Shown here: positions 7,103 through 13,803 of the stretch, in pieces | How positions within the stretch are numbered: the first letter of the stretch is position 1 | Layout: the number at the start of each line of letters is the position of its first letter | From: Actinomycetes bacterium | GTDB lineage: Bacteria; Actinomycetota; Thermoleophilia; Solirubrobacterales; Solirubrobacteraceae | Assembly: GCA_023404805.1 (NCBI GenBank) | Contig: JAEYAL010000373.1 | Span: 1-19,602 of the forward strand | Direction of reading: 5' to 3' | Length of the DNA: 19,602 nucleotides | Notes under the pieces: model-generated | Databases searched by the model: none | Seen by the model: the letters and a program-made list of their open reading frames with translations, nothing else | Told to the model about the DNA's origin: nothing | Program-made: the position numbers and the translations under genes

Positions 7103-7137
7103 GTTGGGGCGGGCACGGCCCGCGTGCCCGTCCCAAC
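7103..7137 (-). repeat. Strong stem-loop between the DUF4331 and TPR genes
   Basis: GTTGGGGCGGGCAC (7103-7116) pairs with GTGCCCGTCCCAAC (7124-7137) around a 7-base loop; only one of the 14 positions is imperfect (G-T on plus, C-A on the transcribed minus sense). It occupies most of the 71-bp intercistronic gap and ends a few bases before the TPR ribosome-binding site. It could be a partial terminator, a processing or stability element, or a translational control hairpin. Confidence 0.6.
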
Positions 7138-7155
7138 GGCTGGATCGGGTGGGGC

Positions 7156-8565
7156 TTACGGCTGGGCCGGGGTCGGCTCGTGCTCCGGTTCGCTGCGCTT
7201 GAGCTGCGAATCGAAGCCGTTCTTCGGCGGAGCCAGGTACGGGAACGACGTCCGGAACGGCGCGTCGTTGACGTCGACGCCATCGCCGAGGGGCAGCTTG
7301 TTGCCCTTCAGGAAACCGCCGACGACCCGCAGCGAGATGTCGACGACGTCGTCACCGAGGCGCCGCCCGTTCGGGAAGCCCTGGGTGTCGCCAGCCAGGA
7401 CGCCGAAGCGGTTCGGGGCCGGGCTCGGCGGCACGCCGAGGTTGATCTTCAGCGTGTCGGCCGCGGCCGGCGAGCTGCCGATCTGCGTGAGTCCCGGGAT
7501 GCCGGTGAGCAGCGCGGTCACGATGTCGTCGCGGCCCGTCTCCGGCACGCCGAGCCCCGGGAACAGCACGTTGATCACCTTCGCCAGCTCCGGCGACGTG
7601 ACGTACTTGCCGTAGTTCGCGGCGTCGTCCTTGGGCTGGGTGGCGTTGAACTGGTCCTTGCGGCCCAGCGGGATCACCACCTCGTTGATGAGCGGGTTGC
7701 CCAGGCGGCTGACCTGCGCTTCGCTCGTCGTCGCGCGCCGGCCGAGCACGTTCAGGCGCTCGCGGGTCGTCGACGACCAGACGCCGACCACGGCGTTGCC
7801 CGCGCCCGCGCCCTTCACGCCGCGGCGGTCGCGCGTCACCTGCGACTTGGGCACCTGCAGCGCGATCGCGTGGACGTTGTAGCCCGCGAGGTCGTCCTTG
7901 CCGCCGCCCGCGTTGCCGGTGCCCTTGCGGATGTTGATCGCGTCGAACGTCGTCCCGAGGTCGACGAAGAACGGATCCTCGACCGGCCCGGCGAAGACCT
8001 TGCCGTCGCCCGGAAGGTCGGCAAGCGCTTCGCCCGCGACCTTGTCGTAGTCCGGGAACGTCATGGGCCCGACGTTGTTGGGCGCCACCGGCACATTGTG
8101 CGCCAGCCGCTTGGTGTCGACGACCTTGCCGCCCTTGATCCGCTCGCGCGTGACCGAGTACCGCTGGATCACGTTGAGCTTGGAGTCGTTGATCGACGTC
8201 ACCCCTGGGAGCGCGTACAGGAACGAATCCGGATTGCGGACCTTGGTGCCGAAGTCGAATCGGTACCGCAGGTCGGCGGCGCCGTCACCGGTGTTGTCGA
8301 TGTTGATGTAGTACCCCGCGCGATCGTCGAACCGGTAGAAGTTCGGCCCGCCGGCCGGGTCCTCAAACGGGACCCAGTTGGCGATCAGCGTCACCGTGTC
8401 CGGGGCGTCGCCCGGGACGAACGCGTAGACGTCGGTGTTGTCTGCGGTCGGATCGAGCGCGGTGAGCGGCGCTTCGCGGTGGCTCGATCCCGTGCTGGTA
8501 GCTGCGACGACGCAGGCCGCAGCGGTCGCGCCGACAAGGCCGGCGACGAGGGTGGTCTTGCGCAT
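7156..8565 (-). CDS. DUF4331 family secreted protein
   Basis: A 469-residue exported protein of the DUF4331 family, recognised from the signal peptide (about 1-25) followed directly by SSHREAP (27-33), then DNTDVYAFV, LIANWVPFEDPAGGPNFYRFD, YYINIDNTGDGAADLRYRFDF, and the later NPLINEVVIPLGRKDQFNATQP and GFPNGRRLGDDVVDISLRVVGG blocks. Length fits the family. Biochemical function is unknown. I place the start at the ATG at 8565 because AGGGGG sits 9 bases before it; the ATG at 8574 directly abuts that box. It is the first gene of an operon with the TPR protein. An 18-bp inverted repeat lies in its leader. Confidence 0.92.
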   Translation of the reverse strand: MRKTTLVAGLVGATAAACVVAATSTGSSHREAPLTALDPTADNTDVYAFVPGDAPDTVTLIANWVPFEDPAGGPNFYRFDDRAGYYINIDNTGDGAADLRYRFDFGTKVRNPDSFLYALPGVTSINDSKLNVIQRYSVTRERIKGGKVVDTKRLAHNVPVAPNNVGPMTFPDYDKVAGEALADLPGDGKVFAGPVEDPFFVDLGTTFDAINIRKGTGNAGGGKDDLAGYNVHAIALQVPKSQVTRDRRGVKGAGAGNAVVGVWSSTTRERLNVLGRRATTSEAQVSRLGNPLINEVVIPLGRKDQFNATQPKDDAANYGKYVTSPELAKVINVLFPGLGVPETGRDDIVTALLTGIPGLTQIGSSPAAADTLKINLGVPPSPAPNRFGVLAGDTQGFPNGRRLGDDVVDISLRVVGGFLKGNKLPLGDGVDVNDAPFRTSFPYLAPPKNGFDSQLKRSEPEHEPTPAQP

Positions 8566-8620
8566 GGTGGTCATCCCCCTGATGAGTGCGCTGCCGGCAG
8601 CCCGTTGCCGCCGGCGGTGT

Positions 8621-8638
8621 GCCTCCGTTTATGGAGGC
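8621..8638. promoter_or_regulatory. Inverted repeat in the DUF4331 upstream region
   Basis: GCCTCC-GTTTAT-GGAGGC is a perfect 6-bp inverted repeat with an A+T-rich centre, 55 bp upstream of the DUF4331 start. It may be an operator or a leader hairpin. Confidence 0.35.
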
Positions 8639-8771
8639 CGCGCTCGCCGCGAATGCAACGCCCCGATGAACGGAACCTGCGGCGGGGGACATTCCGCTTA
8701 CGACCCGCGAAACACGGCGGCCTGAACGGCCGTTCTGGTCAGCGAGTTCCCAGATTGTTCACCGCCGCTGG

Positions 8772-8794
8772 GCGCTGAATCAGCTGCTCAGCGC
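8772..8794. terminator. Perfect 7-bp inverted repeat, possible terminator
   Basis: GCGCTGA (8772-8778) and TCAGCGC (8788-8794) enclose a 9-base loop downstream of the minus-strand YchJ/small-ORF pair and upstream of DUF4331. With the hairpin at 8813-8830 it could form a tandem terminator. No T-run. Confidence 0.35.
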
Positions 8795-8812
8795 GACTCT
8801 TGAGCGGGCTCA

Positions 8813-8830
8813 GGCGCCGGCGCTGGCGCC
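8813..8830 (-). terminator. GGCGCC hairpin after the small ORF
   Basis: GGCGCC-GGCGCT-GGCGCC forms a perfect 6-bp stem beginning one base past the stop codon of the small ORF at 8832. Its position suggests a terminator, though GGCGCC is self-complementary and common in such DNA. Confidence 0.35.
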
Positions 8831-8831
8831 A

Positions 8832-8927
8832 TCAGCGACGGCTCGGCGCGGCTTCGGCCTCGGGCGCCGGTGTGGCTTCTTGGGTGAACAGCAAAGCAAA
8901 CGCCTGCTCGGGGCTCAGCGACGACAT
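8832..8927 (-). CDS. Possible 31-residue small protein
   Basis: A tentative small ORF reading MSSLSPEQAFALLFTQEA then a Pro/Ala/Glu-rich end. I do not recognise it. Its composition (no Arg bias, a short amphipathic helix, then an acidic tail) is unlike the Arg-rich antisense frame that precedes it. AGAGG lies 6 bases before the ATG. It starts 47 bp after the YchJ stop in the same direction and is followed at once by a hairpin, consistent with the last gene of a small operon. It could still be a chance ORF. Confidence 0.4.
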   Translation of the reverse strand: MSSLSPEQAFALLFTQEATPAPEAEAAPSRR

Positions 8928-8974
8928 CGGGCGCCTCTCTCGGGCGGGCGTGGCGCTATTGAACCACTCGGGCC

Positions 8975-9385
8975 CTATGCCTCTCCGACGTAGAACCACT
9001 GGCCGCGCTCGCGCGCGAAGGCGCTGCGCTCCCGCTGGAGACCGCGCTGGTGGTCGGCGGCGGTCCAGTAATGGGCGGCGAACTCGACGGTGCCGGCGTC
9101 GTCCTCCTCGCCGCCATCGCTCGTGGAGAGGATCTCGAGGCGCAGCCACTCGACGCCGTCGTCGAGGTCGAGCGTCCGCGGGCGCGTCGACGGGTGCCAG
9201 GTCGCGAGCAGGTAGTCGGTGTCGCCGACGGCGAAGGCGCTGTAGCGCGAGCGCATCAGGCGCTCGGCCGTCGGCGCGGTCGGTTCGCCAGCGGCCCGCC
9301 CGCGGTGGAACGCCCCGCAGCACTCGGCGTACGGCTCGCGCGACCCGCACGGGCAGCGGTGTGGCAAGCCGGGCGTCGACAGCAT
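8975..9385 (-). CDS. YchJ-family SEC-C motif protein
   Basis: A 136-residue cytoplasmic protein of the YchJ (UPF0225) family. An N-terminal SEC-C-type zinc motif is present: HRCPCGSREPYAECCG with Cys 11, 13, 22 and 23. It is followed by the family block TAERLMRSRYSAFAVGDTDYLLATWHPSTRP (about 39-69) and the NTF2-like C-terminal region with VEFAAHYW and RGQWFYVGEA. The length is close to the usual size. Its cellular role is not established; the zinc motif suggests nucleic-acid or protein binding. It diverges from the ELWxxDGT gene with only 25 bp between the start codons, so the promoters must overlap or read through the neighbouring coding sequence. Confidence 0.92.
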   Translation of the reverse strand: MLSTPGLPHRCPCGSREPYAECCGAFHRGRAAGEPTAPTAERLMRSRYSAFAVGDTDYLLATWHPSTRPRTLDLDDGVEWLRLEILSTSDGGEEDDAGTVEFAAHYWTAADHQRGLQRERSAFARERGQWFYVGEA

Positions 9386-9410
9386 GTGGCGAGGATGTCA
9401 CGCTGCCGCG

Positions 9411-11150
9411 ATGCGCCGCCTCCGCCAGTTCCTCATGCTCGCCGCCGGCGTGGCGGCGCTCGGGTGCGCCGCGACCCCGGCGGTGTCGGCGGGCGCCCTG
9501 CTCTACCCCGACAATCCGCCCGTCACCGTCGAGTACCGCGGAGCGACGTACTTCGCTGGCGGTTCCGGACCGCTGCTCGGGCTGTACCGCACCGACGGCA
9601 CGCCGACGAGCACCAAGCGCGTCGCTCAGGCCGATGTGCCCAACAACGTCAGCATCGACGGCCTCGCCGTGTTTGGCGACCGGCTCGTCTTCACGACCGG
9701 CGAGTCGTACGCCGCGCCAGGCACGCTGTTCGTCAGCGACGGGACAGCCGCAGGCACGCGCCGCGCCCTCAAGGTCCAGCAGACCGGCCCCCTCACCGAC
9801 GCGCAGGCCAACCGGGCGCTGTCGCTCGGGCGTCCGATCGTCGCGGGCCGCAAGTTGTACGTGCAGGGTTCGCGCAACGGCGGCCACGACCGCCTCTACC
9901 GCGTCGACCTGGAGCAAGGCAGGTTGTCGGTCGTGCAGGGCTCGGGGCCGGGCCTACGCGAGTTCCTCGGCTACTCCTACCCCATCGCGGCCTCAGCCGA
10001 CGGCGGCCTCTTCTTCGTCTACAGCCGCGACAGCGATGAGCTGTGGCATGTCGGGCCGACCGGTCCAGCCGTGCGCCTCGCCGTCTCTGTCCAGGCGACG
10101 GAGCAGGGCGTGCTCGGCGACGCGCTGTACTTCGCCGCGCGCGACCGTGAGCGCGGCCTGGAGCCGTGGGTCACCGACGGCACCCCGGGTGGAACTCGCC
10201 TCCTCGGCGACCTCACACCCGGCGCCGCGTCGAGCGACATCGGCGGGTTCACGCCGTCGGCTGGGTCGATGTACGCGCTCGTCGGCAAAGCCGACGGAGC
10301 GTCGAACGTGCCGCACGTCCCGTATCTCCTGACCGGCGCGGCAGGTCCGGCGCCAGTCACGTGGCACGGTCAGCCGATCGTCACGCGCGGGTGGGCGCTG
10401 GTGCCGAGCACCAGCGGCCTGTGGTTCGGCTCCGGCTGGGGCCCTGGCGCCGTCCGCTACCGCGTGCCGCCGGGCGGCACCATCGCCGAGCGGCCCCTAG
10501 GCGCGGGTTTCGACGAGCACGGAACCCTCATCGTCCCCTCCACGCGCTTCTACGCGTCAGCGAACTCGGTCCGCTCGAGCGACGCGGACGGCGCCACGAG
10601 CGTCCTGTCCACGACCGGGCTGGCGCCGAGCTCGCGGCAGGGCTACGAGCCAGCGATCACCTGGTGGTCGCCTGGCCCGGACCGCGTCTGGTTCCTGGCG
10701 CCTGTCGTCGACGACGGCCCCTCGGTCCTGTGGACGTCCGACGGTACCGCGGCTGGCACGCACCCAGCGGTGACGCCCGGCCAGATCGACCCGGTCGCCT
10801 CGGTGATCAAGGCTGAGGCCACGCGACGCCGCCTCACGCAAGCGCCGTATCGGTGGTCGGTTACGGGGACGGTCACGCCGCTGGGGATCGACCCGACGAC
10901 GGCGGCCTCGCTCTGCCGCGGCACCGTCGACTTCACCACAACGCGGCGGGCCAGCTGGCGGGTCCTGTTCCGTGCCCGCGCGAGAGTGCGCTGGACGGGG
11001 TCCGCGTGCGCGTTCTCGGGCGTGGTCCGGCCGCCCCGCCACGTGCTTGCGGCGGGCCGCGGCACGCTCGCCATCGCCGCGCAGTTCCGCGGGACCCGGC
11101 ACGTCAGCGCGCCGCGGCTCGACGAGCGCATCGGCGTGCGCTACGACTGA
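9411..11150 (+). CDS. Secreted ELWxxDGT-repeat protein
   Basis: A 579-residue exported protein. Residues 1-26 are a signal peptide (MRRLRQFLMLAAGVAALGCA, then a probable VSA|G cleavage site). The body carries ELWxxDGT repeats, seen as GLYRTDGTPTST, TLFVSDGTAAGTRR, EPWVTDGTPGGTRLLGDLTPG and VLWTSDGTAAGTHP, with intervening YFAA-type strands; such repeats are expected to form a beta-propeller-like exported domain. The last 120 residues are Arg-rich and beta-like (RASWRVLFRARARVRWTGSACAFSG) and may be a separate C-terminal domain. I start at the ATG at 9411 because an upstream GTG at 9384 would extend into the divergent start region and precede the signal peptide. No Shine-Dalgarno sequence is visible; CACGCT lies 6 bases upstream. 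Function unknown. Confidence 0.87.
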   Translation: MRRLRQFLMLAAGVAALGCAATPAVSAGALLYPDNPPVTVEYRGATYFAGGSGPLLGLYRTDGTPTSTKRVAQADVPNNVSIDGLAVFGDRLVFTTGESYAAPGTLFVSDGTAAGTRRALKVQQTGPLTDAQANRALSLGRPIVAGRKLYVQGSRNGGHDRLYRVDLEQGRLSVVQGSGPGLREFLGYSYPIAASADGGLFFVYSRDSDELWHVGPTGPAVRLAVSVQATEQGVLGDALYFAARDRERGLEPWVTDGTPGGTRLLGDLTPGAASSDIGGFTPSAGSMYALVGKADGASNVPHVPYLLTGAAGPAPVTWHGQPIVTRGWALVPSTSGLWFGSGWGPGAVRYRVPPGGTIAERPLGAGFDEHGTLIVPSTRFYASANSVRSSDADGATSVLSTTGLAPSSRQGYEPAITWWSPGPDRVWFLAPVVDDGPSVLWTSDGTAAGTHPAVTPGQIDPVASVIKAEATRRRLTQAPYRWSVTGTVTPLGIDPTTAASLCRGTVDFTTTRRASWRVLFRARARVRWTGSACAFSGVVRPPRHVLAAGRGTLAIAAQFRGTRHVSAPRLDERIGVRYD

Positions 11151-11200
11151 GCGCCGTCGTGACCGGTGGCCCAGCTGCGACGCGTCCGCCGGGCGCGGCA

Positions 11201-11206
11201 GAATCT
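11201..11206 (+). promoter_or_regulatory. Possible -10 box of a leaderless acetyltransferase promoter
   Basis: GAATCT ends 6 bases before the GTG at 11213 and keeps the conserved A2 and T6 of a -10 hexamer. There is no Shine-Dalgarno sequence. It is weaker than the boxes at 3433, 4870 and 4975. Confidence 0.35.
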
Positions 11207-11212
11207 GCGCGC

Positions 11213-11785
11213 GTGCCCGACGCGCATGAGCCGACACCCCCTGCTCCCAGCCGCACCGCGACCCAGGCCGGCACTCCCGACTCGCGCGCGATGGTGGCCG
11301 ACATCGAGCGGGCGTGGACGATTTTGGCCCGCCTGAACGCACTGCCGCCGGGCGACTTCGCCGCGATGCGCGCGACGCTGGGCGAACTGACCGGGCAGGT
11401 GCTCGACGAACGGGTCCGCGTGCTGCCGCCGTTCCACACCGACGGCGGCCGGCGGCTGCGGATCGGGCGCAACGTGTTCATCAACCACGGCTGCACCGCG
11501 ATGGATCTCGGCGGGATCGAGATCGGCGACGACGTGATGATCGGGCCGAACGTGCACCTCATCAGCTCGGGCCATCCCGTCGACCCCGCGACCCGCCGGT
11601 CGCAGATCACGACGGCGCCGGTGAAGATCGGCCGCGGGGTCTGGATCGCGGCCGGCGCGATGGTGCTCCAAGGCGTCACGGTCGGAGACGACGCGGTGGT
11701 CGCCGCCGGCACCGTGGTCACCCGCGACGTCCCGCCGCGCACGCTCGTCGCCGGCGTGCCGGCGCGGGTGATCCGCGAGCTCTGA
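11213..11785 (+). CDS. Maltose/galactoside O-acetyltransferase-like protein (LbH fold)
   Basis: A 190-residue cytoplasmic acyltransferase, probably acetyl-CoA-dependent, acting on a sugar or other hydroxyl. An N-terminal helical part (about 27-62, ARLNALPPGDFAAMRATLGEL) is followed by VLPPFHTDGG and a left-handed beta-helix of hexapeptide repeats (IGRNVFINHGCTAMDLGGIEIGDDVMIGPNV, then VKIGRGVWIAAGAMVLQGVTVGDDAVVAAGTVV). The catalytic His of the family is present in SSGHPVDPATRR (H121), and the GVPARVIREL end is typical. GTG at 11213 gives the expected family length; the ATG at 11291 would lose the N-terminal segment. The upstream gene ends 62 bp away. The substrate cannot be told from sequence. 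Confidence 0.88.
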   Translation: MPDAHEPTPPAPSRTATQAGTPDSRAMVADIERAWTILARLNALPPGDFAAMRATLGELTGQVLDERVRVLPPFHTDGGRRLRIGRNVFINHGCTAMDLGGIEIGDDVMIGPNVHLISSGHPVDPATRRSQITTAPVKIGRGVWIAAGAMVLQGVTVGDDAVVAAGTVVTRDVPPRTLVAGVPARVIREL

Positions 11786-11827
11786 GCCGTCAGCTCCGCG
11801 GCAGGTCCGCCGGCAGCCGCCCTGGCG

Positions 11828-12640
11828 CTACTCGCCGCGGGCGTACATCAGCGACCCCGGCGTGTCGAGGTCCTCCCCCGTCTCCAGCAACGTCTTGAGC
11901 CCGGAGAGGACCATCGGCCAGCCGCCGTAGAGCTGCGCGTTCGCGTCGGCTGGCAGCTGGTCGTGGACGACGGTGAGGCGGCACGACGAACCGACCGGCT
12001 CGATCTCCCACGTGACGCGCGTCGGGCCCTGCGCCCGGACCTCGTCGGCCCAGAGCGCTTCGAAGGTCTGAACCAGCAGGCGCGGCGGATCGACCACCAC
12101 GTTGGTCCCGCGCGAGAGCTCGAAGCCACCCGCTTTCGCGGTGTATCCCGAGCCCTCGGTCCAGTCCGACTCCACCGCGCTGCCAAAGCTGTACCTGGCC
12201 CGCTGCTGCGGATCGGTGATCGCTTCCCACAGCCGTTCTGGCGTGGTCTTGATGAAGATCTCGAACACTGCGGTATCGCCCCCGATCGGGGCGGTCCCCG
12301 CCGCGAACGAGACGTGGGTCGTCGGTTCCATGGCCGCCTCCAGGCGGGTCTTGAGCCCGGTCAGCGCAGCTGCCCAAGGTTCGGCGTACTTGCTCACCCA
12401 CCGCTCGTGGATGAGCCTGATGGGCACCGCATTGAGGTAGTGCAGCTTCTCCCGCCCGCGTTTGCGGGTCGTGACGAGCCCGGCGTCTTCAAGCACCCGC
12501 AGGTGCTTCATGACGCCGAACCTCGTCATCGGCTCGCGCGGCGCGGCGAGGGCCGACAGCGTCTGCCCGTCGCGCCGGAACAGCTCGTCGAGCAGGTCGC
12601 GGCGCGTCGGGTCGGCGAGGGCCTTGAACACGGCTTCCAT
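11828..12640 (-). CDS. ArsR-type HTH regulator fused to an SRPBCC (AHSA1-like) domain
   Basis: A 270-residue fusion. Residues 1-90 are an ArsR winged helix (FKALADPTRRDLLDELF, then MTRFGVMKHLRVLEDAGLVTTRKRGREKLHYLN), without the Cys metal site of classical ArsR proteins. Residues 110-265 are an SRPBCC/AHSA1-like ligand-binding domain (FEIFIKTTPERLWEAITDP through VTWEIEP, RLTVVHDQL and GGWPMVLSGLKTLLETGE). The SRPBCC pocket would bind a small hydrophobic ligand, suggesting a ligand-responsive repressor. I prefer the ATG at 12640 over a GTG at 12646 because the promoter geometry puts the start point about 2 nt before the ATG. A perfect inverted repeat sits inside its promoter, so autorepression is likely. 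No other target is evident. Confidence 0.9.
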   Translation of the reverse strand: MEAVFKALADPTRRDLLDELFRRDGQTLSALAAPREPMTRFGVMKHLRVLEDAGLVTTRKRGREKLHYLNAVPIRLIHERWVSKYAEPWAAALTGLKTRLEAAMEPTTHVSFAAGTAPIGGDTAVFEIFIKTTPERLWEAITDPQQRARYSFGSAVESDWTEGSGYTAKAGGFELSRGTNVVVDPPRLLVQTFEALWADEVRAQGPTRVTWEIEPVGSSCRLTVVHDQLPADANAQLYGGWPMVLSGLKTLLETGEDLDTPGSLMYARGE

Positions 12641-12648
12641 CGCCACCG

Positions 12649-12678
12649 ACGATAGGTGACTATTTGGTCACCTGTCAA
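12649..12678 (-). promoter_or_regulatory. Promoter with embedded operator of the ArsR-SRPBCC gene
   Basis: On the minus strand, consensus -35 TTGACA (12673-12678) is followed after 18 bp by TATCGT (12649-12654). The perfect inverted repeat AGGTGAC-N6-GTCACCT (12654-12673) fills the spacer and touches both boxes. This is the classic layout for a self-repressing ArsR gene, with a nearly leaderless mRNA. Confidence 0.75.
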
Positions 12679-12690
12679 GGCTCGCCCCGG

Positions 12691-12945
12691 TCAGCGCGAG
12701 ACGGGCCAGACAGCGCCGCCGGGCCGGACGATCACGCTCGGCAGCGGCGTGGCCCCCGGGATCGGGATGGGCGTGATGAACACGTACGACCCGGGGATCG
12801 GGATCGGCGTGATCGACACGTACGACCCCGGAATCGGGATCGGCGTGATGCCTTCGGCTTGCGCGGCGTCGGCGAACGGCCCCGTCACGAGCGCTCCAAC
12901 CGCAAGCGCGGCACCCGCGGACGCCCGGAAAACGCGACGGTCCAT
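12691..12945 (-). CDS. Small exported protein with three PIPIPG repeats
   Basis: An 84-residue protein I do not recognise. Residues 1-30 are a signal peptide starting MDRRVFRAS, a Tat-like RR-x-F arrangement, and ending in ADAAQA|E. The mature part is three tandem 12-residue units: ITPIPIPGSYVS (33-44), ITPIPIPGSYVF (45-56) and ITPIPIPGATPL (57-68). A Pro/Val/Gly tail ends in PVSR. The mature peptide is only about 54 residues, very Pro/Ile-rich, with no Cys. GGAGGTGA about 6 bases before the ATG at 12945 is a strong ribosome-binding site, which supports a real gene. Upstream on the same strand is the R2-like gene, 99 bp away. Possible roles (structural surface peptide, modified peptide precursor) are speculation. 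Confidence 0.75.
   Translation of the reverse strand: MDRRVFRASAGAALAVGALVTGPFADAAQAEGITPIPIPGSYVSITPIPIPGSYVFITPIPIPGATPLPSVIVRPGGAVWPVSR
12761..12850. repeat. 36-bp tandem repeat inside the PIPIPG gene
   Basis: Two full copies (12761-12796 and 12797-12832; 31 of 36 bases match) plus a half copy (12833-12850). The period is 12 codons and keeps the reading frame. The copies are in direct contact with no unique spacer, so this is a coding repeat. Confidence 0.85.
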
Positions 12946-12948
12946 GGT

Positions 12949-12980
12949 CTCACCTCCAGGTGAGTTCGTTGACCTCAGGT
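12949..12980. promoter_or_regulatory. Two ACCT/AGGT palindromes upstream of the PIPIPG gene
   Basis: CTCACCT-CC-AGGTGAG (12949-12964) is a perfect palindrome and includes the Shine-Dalgarno sequence of the PIPIPG gene. A second copy, ACCT-C-AGGT (12972-12980), lies 20 bp further upstream. Two similar palindromes about two helical turns apart may be a paired operator; the first could also hide the ribosome-binding site in a hairpin. Confidence 0.35.
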
Positions 12981-13044
12981 GGTCTTGCGACAAGCGCAGG
13001 CGTTACACGCCGGAGGGTGTGCGGCCGGCGGCGGAACGCGCCGC

Positions 13045-13803
13045 TTACGCGGGCGAACCGGCCGACAGCAAGCCCGCCGTGGTCAGCCGACGTGTGACCA
13101 GCGCGACGGCCTCGCGGCGCGTCTGCTCGTCGACGAGGCTTCCCCAGCTCTCGGCGGCCGGCCCGGCCTGCGCCGGCAGCTGCGCGGCGACCGCGGCGCC
13201 GTCGGGCGAGTCGAGCAGCGCCCGGACACCCAGCGCGACATGCCAGCGCTCATCGCGCTCGATCCGCTCGAAGGTGCCGGCGATGCCTGGCAGGCCCCAC
13301 TCCTCGGCAAGCGCCCGGACGGCCGTCTGCCCCGCCAGGAACACCACGCCCTCGAGCAGGCCGTGGTAGAGCGCGATGGCGCTCGACAGGTCGGCCGCGG
13401 CTGCGCGAGCGGTCTTCGGGAGCTGCTCGGAGAACAAGTCGACGAGCGCCGGCGGCGCCAGCGCGACAGCATCGTCGAGACCAGCGCGGCCAGCATCGGC
13501 GAACGCCTCCCAGACGCGCGCGGTCGCGACGGCGTGGCGGACCTCCTCGACCTGCTGCGCGCGGAGACAGGCGCGCAGGCCGGCGTCGGACGCCGCGGCC
13601 TCGAACGGGACGAGGTGCTCCGCGACGGCCTGCTCACCGACGAGGAAGCCCGCGAACAGGCCGAGCAGCTGCCGCTGGACCGCTTCTGGGAGCGCTGGCC
13701 AGCGGAGCAGATCTGGCGTGAGGTCAAACGACTCCGGGTCCCAGGCGCCGCGCGACGAGATGGCCAGCAGAGCGTTGTAGTCGGGGAGGACGTGCGCGCA
13801 CAT
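13045..13803 (-). CDS. R2-like diiron (ribonucleotide reductase beta/ferritin-like) protein
   Basis: A 252-residue all-helical protein with the R2 ligand pattern on four helices: E57 in LVGEQAVAEH, E87 and H90 in VEEVRHA, E151 in LLEGVVF, and E185 and H188 in RDERWHVALG. In class I R2 the radical Tyr sits four residues after the first His; here that residue is T94, so a classical tyrosyl radical is unlikely. It may be an R2-like oxidase or another ferritin-like oxygenase rather than a true reductase subunit, and no alpha subunit is nearby. The start is uncertain: ATG 13803 has no clear Shine-Dalgarno sequence, and the frame stays open upstream (GTG at 13890) through a Cys-rich CARCGCGCDDPHA stretch. 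Confidence 0.8.
   Translation of the reverse strand: MCAHVLPDYNALLAISSRGAWDPESFDLTPDLLRWPALPEAVQRQLLGLFAGFLVGEQAVAEHLVPFEAAASDAGLRACLRAQQVEEVRHAVATARVWEAFADAGRAGLDDAVALAPPALVDLFSEQLPKTARAAAADLSSAIALYHGLLEGVVFLAGQTAVRALAEEWGLPGIAGTFERIERDERWHVALGVRALLDSPDGAAVAAQLPAQAGPAAESWGSLVDEQTRREAVALVTRRLTTAGLLSAGSPA

Larger units (their letters stand above)
8566..8831. other. Intergenic region upstream of DUF4331
   Basis: No convincing gene in these 266 bases. They hold the Shine-Dalgarno sequence of DUF4331 (AGGGGG, minus strand), an inverted repeat at 8621-8638, a perfect 7-bp inverted repeat at 8772-8794, and a GGCGCC hairpin at 8813-8830. On the minus strand GGAAT followed about 18 bases later by CGTTC resembles an ECF-sigma promoter, but this is weak. 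Confidence 0.5.

Noticed and set aside
8574..8574. ATG at 8574 as the DUF4331 start
   Set aside because: The AGGGGG box directly abuts it, while the ATG at 8565 lies at proper Shine-Dalgarno distance and starts the signal peptide with MRKTT.
7072..8778. 568-codon plus-strand ORF opposite DUF4331
   Set aside because: Antisense to a clearly recognised DUF4331 gene; low-complexity Arg/Val/Asp composition and no motif.
8928..9917. Upstream part of the 361-codon minus ORF that ends with the small ORF
   Set aside because: It overlaps YchJ and the ELWxxDGT gene in the wrong frames and is Arg-rich; only the last 31 codons look protein-like.
8800..10332. Long plus-strand ORF of 510 codons
   Set aside because: Arg/Ser/Pro-rich translation with no domain; it crosses the YchJ gene on the other strand and then runs out of frame through the ELWxxDGT gene. 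A shadow of G+C-rich codons.
12761..12850. Possible CRISPR array from a 36-bp period
   Set aside because: Copies abut directly with no unique spacers and encode a 12-residue repeat in frame.
13045..13803. Functional class I ribonucleotide reductase beta subunit
   Set aside because: No radical Tyr at the expected place and no alpha subunit gene nearby.
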